A DNA stretch of 11,284 nt, taken from the NCBI GenBank assembly GCA_016195395.1, contig JACPZR010000008.1, forward strand, positions 1-11,284, written 5' to 3'. A program made the position numbers and the translations under genes. Origin of the DNA: Spirochaetia bacterium. GTDB taxonomy: Bacteria > Spirochaetota > Leptospirae > Leptospirales > Leptonemataceae. Shown in pieces: positions 7,534 to 11,284 of the stretch. The number at the start of each line of letters is the position of its first letter. The stretch's first letter is position 1. A model generated the notes under the pieces. That model saw only the letters and a list, made by a program, of their open reading frames with translations, made no database searches and was not told the origin of the DNA.

Positions 7534-8676
7534 TTGGCACATCCAGGCAGGATTCGAATCGGCGTTGATGCGCGACCCCTCGTTTGGTCTGTGACGGGCG
7601 TTTCGCGCGTTATTTACCAGGTAGTGAAGCATTTTCCTGATCCGGATCGCTTTGAATTTATCCTCCTGGCCCACGGCCCCTGCCATAAAGACTATGAGGA
7701 CCTCCTTAGCATGCCTCATGTCCGATGGGTGGACGGTGCTGCGGGGCGTATGTCCCCGGGCCTGTGGTATCTGACGAAGATGCGCGGACTGGTCCACTCG
7801 CATGCCTGTGATCTGTATTGGGGTGCACAGCAGACAATTCCTCCCGGGCTCTCCCGAAAGATTCCTGTTGTTCTGACGTTCTACGATCTGGTGGTTTACT
7901 TTCATCCGGAGTCGATGCGGTTGACGGCACGCCTCCAGCAGCGGTCTCTACTGAACTACAGCGTGGCGCGGGCGGACCGGATTGTCTCGATCTCCGCCCA
8001 GACCCAGAACGATATGATCCAAAAATTCAACTATCCCGAAGCCAAGGCACGCGTTGGGCTTCTGGGTTACGAGGGGGCGACGGTCCGTCCGGTGAAAGGG
8101 GGGAAGAAGAACACGGCGCTGCCGGATCACATCCGCCCGGACCGATTCATCTTCGCTGTCTCCACCATTGAACCCCGCAAGAACTATCCCGTCCTCCTCC
8201 AAGCCTACAAAGAATACGCGGCGAAAGCCGGCCGGTCTGCCTATGATCTCGTGATTGCAGGGAGGCGGGGATGGGAGAGTCCGGAGTTCTTTCTGGAACT
8301 GGACCAGTTTGCCGCCGAATCCGGCAAATTGCACGTGCTCGCTGACCTGCCGGACGCCGCGATTGAAGCGTTATACAGTAGTTGCGCGTTTTTCTGTATC
8401 CCTTCTCTCTATGAGGGATTCGGCCTGTCGCTTCTAGAAGCCCTCTGTCACCAGAAACCCAGCATTGCATCCAACATTGGGTGCCTGCGCGAAATTGGAG
8501 GGGACAGAGTGACCTACGTGAACGCGCGTGATGCGGCCGCGTGGCGTGATGCGATCACGGAGGCAGCCACGATGCACGCCAAGGGGAAACTCAAAAGCCC
8601 CCGCTTTCCTGCGAAGGATTGGACATGGGAGAGGACGGCGCGCGTTTATCGGGATACGTTTGCGGAACTGGTCTGA
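7534..8676 (+). CDS. Family 4 glycosyltransferase (GT-B fold)
   Basis: This 380-residue protein transfers a sugar from a nucleotide-sugar donor, most likely at the cytoplasmic face of the membrane during surface polysaccharide or glycolipid synthesis; donor and acceptor cannot be read from the sequence. The N-terminal Rossmann domain opens with RIGVDARPL (8-16), and TGVSRVIYQVV (21-31) matches the GIGRYxxxL loop of the family. TFYDLV (115-120) corresponds to the common HD(L/V) acceptor-side motif. The C-terminal donor domain carries STIEPRKNYPVLLQAYKE (210-227), a strong GT4 signature, and the E-x7-E motif EGFGLSLLE (294-302). WTWERTARVY (363-372) is the usual closing helix (fsWertA). It starts at TTG 7534 with GGAG upstream. 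Its last 31 bases overlap the end of the convergent bactofilin gene. No other sugar-pathway genes are nearby. Confidence 0.9.
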   Translation: MAHPGRIRIGVDARPLVWSVTGVSRVIYQVVKHFPDPDRFEFILLAHGPCHKDYEDLLSMPHVRWVDGAAGRMSPGLWYLTKMRGLVHSHACDLYWGAQQTIPPGLSRKIPVVLTFYDLVVYFHPESMRLTARLQQRSLLNYSVARADRIVSISAQTQNDMIQKFNYPEAKARVGLLGYEGATVRPVKGGKKNTALPDHIRPDRFIFAVSTIEPRKNYPVLLQAYKEYAAKAGRSAYDLVIAGRRGWESPEFFLELDQFAAESGKLHVLADLPDAAIEALYSSCAFFCIPSLYEGFGLSLLEALCHQKPSIASNIGCLREIGGDRVTYVNARDAAAWRDAITEAATMHAKGKLKSPRFPAKDWTWERTARVYRDTFAELV

Positions 8677-9035
8677 TCGATCATTTCGCAGTTGCCGTCA
8701 AAGACAACCCCGTCCGCAATCTGCAGCTTGGCTGTGCGGATGTTGCCGTTGACTTTTCCGGTTGCGAGCATTTCCAGCCGTGTCAATGCCTCGATGTTGC
8801 CAAAGACTTCTCCGCCCACAATGACGGTGCCAGCCCGGATGTTGGCTTTGACGACAGCGCCTTCTCCCACGAGAAGAACGCCGGGAGTATGAATCTCGCC
8901 CTCAAAAAGCCCGTTGATCATCAGAGGCTTCTGGAATTCCAGAATACCTGAAAAGCTGGTTTCTTTGCCGAGGACTGTAGCAACCGCGCCGCCTTCTGTG
9001 ATGAGCGGCATGCCGGAATCTTTCTTTTTTGCCAT
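8646..9035 (-). CDS. Bactofilin
   Basis: Bactofilins are small cytoskeletal proteins that polymerise without nucleotide and organise cell shape, stalks, motility or chromosome anchoring, often by recruiting peptidoglycan enzymes. The 129-residue product shows the pattern of a right-handed beta-helix with regularly repeated Gly and hydrophobic residues: TVLGKETSFSGILEF (20-34), LMINGLFEGEI (38-48), VLLVGEGAVVKANI (53-66), VIVGGEVFGNI (71-81), LEMLATGKVNGNI (87-99) and LQIADGVVFDGNCEM (104-118). The N-terminus MAKKK fits the short cationic membrane-binding motif known in many bactofilins. It begins one base after the TPR gene stop, so the two are almost certainly co-transcribed. Its 3' end overlaps the glycosyltransferase gene. 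No M23 peptidase, the frequent partner, is present here. Confidence 0.92.
   Translation of the reverse strand: MAKKKDSGMPLITEGGAVATVLGKETSFSGILEFQKPLMINGLFEGEIHTPGVLLVGEGAVVKANIRAGTVIVGGEVFGNIEALTRLEMLATGKVNGNIRTAKLQIADGVVFDGNCEMIDQTSSANVSR
8663..8697. terminator. Possible weak bidirectional stem-loop at the convergent gene ends
   Basis: CGGAACTG and CAGTTGCCG can pair over eight bases with one bulge around an 18-base loop that contains the palindrome TGATCGATCA. The element spans the glycosyltransferase stop and lies inside the 3' part of the bactofilin gene. There is no T-tract on either side, so a terminator role is only a guess from position. Confidence 0.2.
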
Positions 9036-9036
9036 A

Positions 9037-9258
9037 TTACTTGGTTTTCATCACGAATACGCCGTCCCAATCATCATCGGGCGGGTTCTTCATGTATTGT
9101 TCGCTGCGCTCAAGATACAGTTTTGAAGGGCCGTCATTGGGAGCGATTTCAAGGGCCTTCTTGAAGGCTGCCATGGCTTCACTCCACTTGCGGCTCTTGT
9201 AGAGCTGCAGAGCGGCATTGTACTGATTCAGCAGATCTTCTTCCTGCTTGGAAAGCAT
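9037..9258 (-). CDS. Small TPR protein with a spirochaete cyclase-type tail
   Basis: This 73-residue protein consists mainly of one TPR hairpin: QYNAALQLYKSRKWSEAMAAFKKALEIAPNDGPSKLY (12-48), with the canonical A and P positions (AxxxFxKALEIAP), and a following helix YLERSEQYMKNPP. It ends DWDGVFVMKTK (63-73). From memory, this PP-x-DWDGVF/W ending is typical of the C-termini of adenylate/guanylate cyclases and related TPR proteins in spirochaetes. Here no catalytic domain precedes it: the ATG at 9258 lies only 49 bases after the aldo/keto reductase stop, and the start has no clear ribosome site. It could be a free-standing adaptor or a remnant of a larger gene. Its stop is one base from the bactofilin ATG, suggesting shared expression and perhaps shared function. 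Confidence 0.75.
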   Translation of the reverse strand: MLSKQEEDLLNQYNAALQLYKSRKWSEAMAAFKKALEIAPNDGPSKLYLERSEQYMKNPPDDDWDGVFVMKTK

Positions 9259-9307
9259 ACTGGGGATGAGTGGCCCACAGGCTCTATCTTTGCAAGCAGG
9301 AAATCTC

Positions 9308-10861
9308 TCAAAAGAAGGCGTCTACGCCGGATTCGGCGGCGGCTACAATGCCGAGAAGCTCGGATTCACGGGGAGGGGGCAGGCGATAGGCCTTCGAGAG
9401 CTGGCGGACATATTCACGGCGCCTCATCCCCGCGAGCACCGTGCCCGGGCAGTCCGATGCCAAGAGAAAGAGCACCGCCTGAAGCGCCAGAGGCTGTCCG
9501 GAAAGATTTGCGGATGCCGCGCCGATCTGCGTTTCAAGCGGCTCCAGTTTTCTGTCGTGACGCACGTCTGTATAACGTTCCCAGAGGGCCAGCGAGCCGT
9601 TGGCCTGGCGCACGTACTTTTCCAGAGCCCTGCGGTCTGAATCATTGGCTGCAAGGGCGTGGAGTCGGTTCATGGTTTTTTGAATGGTTCCCGTCAAGGC
9701 CGGCAGGGCGGAGAGCAGGTGTTCGCGGCTGGTGAAGAAGTCCTTGTACTCCTGCACTAGCGATGAGACCGACGGTTCGCCCGCGCTGAACTGGAAGTGT
9801 CTGTCTTGAAACAGGGAGAGAATGATCTCTTCCGTTTCCGCCATGTCGTTTTGGATCCGCTGGAGCTCTGCTTCCGTCGATGCTCCGCCGTCGAGCGGCT
9901 GTTCCGCCATCCGGGCCAGTCGGAACATTCCCTTGGATTCTACGAAAGCGTTCAGCGGCCGGTTGGCGAGCGTCCAGAGGTTGTGCTCACGGGCCAGCGC
10001 GCAGACCGTGCCGCCGGACGCTGTGCGGTTGAAGCGGAAGTCGTTTTCAATGATATTTGCCGGAAACTGGATGACGCGGAATGATTTGCAGCCGAAAGAC
10101 AGAAGCCGGTCGAGGTGCGTGGCTGTGGGGTCATCCGCGCGAAGGGGCATCGTGTTGGATGAAACGCCGAAGTGTTGGATGCGCCCGGACGCCGCTGCTT
10201 TTTCGAGAAAGAGGAAGGCTTGATGGAGCCGGCCTTCATACTCTTTGCGCGCCTCCAGAGCATCACGCCCCCGGTTTTTTGCATCCATGAGGAAGTACTC
10301 GGGATTGTGCAGAAGAAACACATCAATCGTTTCAAGTCCAAGGCGGCGCCGTGACAGATCCAGCTGTTCGTCCAGGAATTCGGGGTGAATGCAGTGAAAA
10401 CAATCGCGCGAATATTCCACGATTTGAGGGTATGGCCTGGCCCGCCCATGAACCATGCGCATATTCAGTCCCTGGATATAGCCCGCCTTTGTTACCACGA
10501 TAACGTTGTTCCGTTCTATGCGTTTGGCCGCGGTCAGTTCCCGGAGCGCAGCACCCACCATGGATTCAGAAGCGCCGTCCGCATAGTTGGCCGAAGTGTC
10601 GATAACGTTTGTCCCAGTGAGGAGCGACTCACGGAGAGCGTCTGCATGGGCTGCCACCCCTCGGGCTGTGCGGTATCCTCCAAAGCCCAGGCGTGAGGCG
10701 CGAAGGCCGGTAGAGCCGGCATCGGCGTGCCACAACTCGTCCGTGTGGTCCATCTGCGACTTCTTGGTCTCTGTAAAATAGGCGCGGGTCCCTTCTGCGG
10801 TGGCGCGGCCGGGGATCAGGTGCGGCTGGAAAAGGTGTTCAAATATCTGCTGTTGCGCCAT
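9308..10861 (-). CDS. Aldo/keto reductase family protein with a long helical insertion
   Basis: This is an NAD(P)H-dependent oxidoreductase of the AKR superfamily; substrate unknown. Numbered from ATG 10861 (517 residues), the N-terminal [13 protein letters not shown] (17-29) resembles a leader found in a family of long AKRs. The barrel starts at [13 protein letters not shown] (52-64), and the catalytic tetrad is visible: Asp88 and Tyr93 in [12 protein letters not shown], Lys125 in VVTKAG, and His185 in LLHNPEY. The barrel seems to pause after NRPLNAF (300-306) and resume at [21 protein letters not shown] (459-479), leaving about 130 charged, helical residues between. GTG 10882 and ATG 10873 are alternative starts; a start at 10753 would drop the conserved leader. 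It overlaps the end of cysE by 23 bases. A hairpin lies just upstream of the possible starts. The AKR assignment is firm, the exact start is not. Confidence 0.88.
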   Translation of the reverse strand: MAQQQIFEHLFQPHLIPGRATAEGTRAYFTETKKSQMDHTDELWHADAGSTGLRASRLGFGGYRTARGVAAHADALRESLLTGTNVIDTSANYADGASESMVGAALRELTAAKRIERNNVIVVTKAGYIQGLNMRMVHGRARPYPQIVEYSRDCFHCIHPEFLDEQLDLSRRRLGLETIDVFLLHNPEYFLMDAKNRGRDALEARKEYEGRLHQAFLFLEKAAASGRIQHFGVSSNTMPLRADDPTATHLDRLLSFGCKSFRVIQFPANIIENDFRFNRTASGGTVCALAREHNLWTLANRPLNAFVESKGMFRLARMAEQPLDGGASTEAELQRIQNDMAETEEIILSLFQDRHFQFSAGEPSVSSLVQEYKDFFTSREHLLSALPALTGTIQKTMNRLHALAANDSDRRALEKYVRQANGSLALWERYTDVRHDRKLEPLETQIGAASANLSGQPLALQAVLFLLASDCPGTVLAGMRRREYVRQLSKAYRLPPPRESELLGIVAAAESGVDAFF

Positions 10862-11284
10862 CGCCTGCGGCATCCGTATCACGGGTCCGCGAGTTGCGCT
10901 CGCGGTCGATTTCCAGGGTGCGGTACCGGCTGACCGGCAGCGATTCAGGCGGATCCACCCGGTCGGCGCCGCGCTTCATGATGCGGCCGGGAGTGCCCAC
11001 AACGGTGCACCCTTCCGGCACATCGCGATTGATGATGACTGTCTCTGCGCCGATCCGCGCGTCGTTCCCAATGTTGACCGGGCCGAGTATTGTGGCATGC
11101 GTTCCAATAAAGACGTTGTCTCCAATGCTTGGGTGGCGCTTTCCACCGTGCTTGCCTGTCCCGCCGAGCGTTACCCCGTGAAACATGGTGCAGTTCTTTC
11201 CAATGACAGCGGTTTCACCAATCACTACGCCCATGCCGTGGTCACAGAAGAAGCCGCCGTCGATCCTTGCTCCCGGGTGGATTT
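10839..11284 (-). CDS. cysE: Serine O-acetyltransferase CysE (5' end outside window)
   Basis: CysE transfers acetyl from acetyl-CoA to L-serine, giving O-acetylserine, the carbon skeleton for cysteine. The frame is open to the window edge, so the N-terminal helical domain is missing. What remains is the left-handed beta-helix of hexapeptide repeats: IHPGARI, then the catalytic His in [16 protein letters not shown] (usual form DHGTGVVIGET), the [20 protein letters not shown] segment with the loop His of the active site, [19 protein letters not shown] and VVGTPGRIM. The charged tail after the helix, about 45 residues, ends in isoleucine, as in enzymes that dock their C-terminus into CysK. The stop lies inside the start region of the aldo/keto reductase gene, so the two should be translated in tandem. 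ATG 11234 is internal to the conserved domain and is not the real start. Confidence 0.94.
   Translation of the reverse strand, partial: IHPGARIDGGFFCDHGMGVVIGETAVIGKNCTMFHGVTLGGTGKHGGKRHPSIGDNVFIGTHATILGPVNIGNDARIGAETVIINRDVPEGCTVVGTPGRIMKRGADRVDPPESLPVSRYRTLEIDRERNSRTRDTDAAGDGATADI
10887..10905 (-). promoter_or_regulatory. GC-rich hairpin at the cysE / aldo-keto reductase junction
   Basis: A perfect inverted repeat with 7-base arms (CCGCGAG and CTCGCGG) and a 5-base loop lies in the last codons of cysE. It is 25 bases upstream of the chosen reductase ATG and four bases before the alternative GTG. No T-run follows on the minus strand, so it is not a standard terminator. It could affect translation coupling or mRNA processing between the two genes, or be a by-product of Arg/Ser codons. 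Confidence 0.35.

Noticed and set aside
7213..7905. Minus-strand open frame of 230 codons opposite the end of the phosphatase, hfq and the start of the glycosyltransferase
   Set aside because: It covers hfq and the well-supported plus-strand genes completely and has no family signature; considered as an antisense regulator of hfq but nothing supports it.
8619..8951. Plus-strand frame of 110 codons opposite bactofilin
   Set aside because: Shadow of the bactofilin beta-helix repeats; no independent motif or ribosome site.
6420..11284. A sulfur-assimilation cluster made of the CysQ-like phosphatase and CysE
   Set aside because: The genes are about 3.6 kb apart on opposite strands with unrelated genes between, and the phosphatase substrate is unproven.
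1..11284. Search for CRISPR repeats, IS ends, tRNA genes, att sites, toxin-antitoxin or other defence genes
   Set aside because: No direct-repeat array, transposase, integrase, tRNA-like cloverleaf or defence domain was seen; gaps between genes are under about 65 bases.

Overview
The window looks like a stretch of bacterial chromosome: a densely packed, moderately GC-rich housekeeping region with almost no intergenic space. I see no plasmid, phage, IS, CRISPR, tRNA or rRNA signature. The gene complement (SecD with a long P1 domain, PcrA/UvrD helicase, Hfq, bactofilin, and a small TPR protein ending in DWDGVFVMKTK, a tail I associate with spirochaete cyclase/TPR proteins) is compatible with a Leptospira-related spirochaete of higher GC than Leptospira itself. 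That placement is inference and only moderately secure.

Layout: two convergent blocks. On the plus strand, positions 1 to 8676: secD (5' end outside the window), secF (broken by an internal deletion plus frame change), ribD, pcrA/uvrD, a small exported protein of unknown function, an inositol-monophosphatase/CysQ-family phosphatase, hfq, and a GT4 glycosyltransferase. Most junctions overlap by 4 bases or lie within about 65 bases, so they probably form one or a few long transcription units. On the minus strand, positions 11284 down to 8646: serine acetyltransferase cysE (5' end outside the window), a large aldo/keto reductase, a 73-residue TPR protein and a bactofilin, again tightly packed. 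The two blocks meet tail to tail, and the glycosyltransferase and bactofilin genes overlap by 31 bases at their 3' ends.

Biology: SecD/SecF assist Sec-dependent export. RibD carries out the two middle steps of riboflavin synthesis. PcrA/UvrD is a DNA repair helicase. Hfq is a post-transcriptional RNA chaperone. CysE makes O-acetylserine for cysteine synthesis, and the CysQ-like phosphatase could clear PAP from the same sulfur pathway, but they lie on opposite strands and no functional unit is implied. Bactofilin is a cytoskeletal polymer protein.

I did not find a new defence or mobile system. The points most worth checking are the broken secF (real lesion or assembly error), the Hfq lacking its usual basic rim, the orphan cyclase-type TPR protein next to bactofilin, the C-terminal isoleucine of CysE, and the aldo/keto reductase whose barrel appears interrupted by a long helical insertion.
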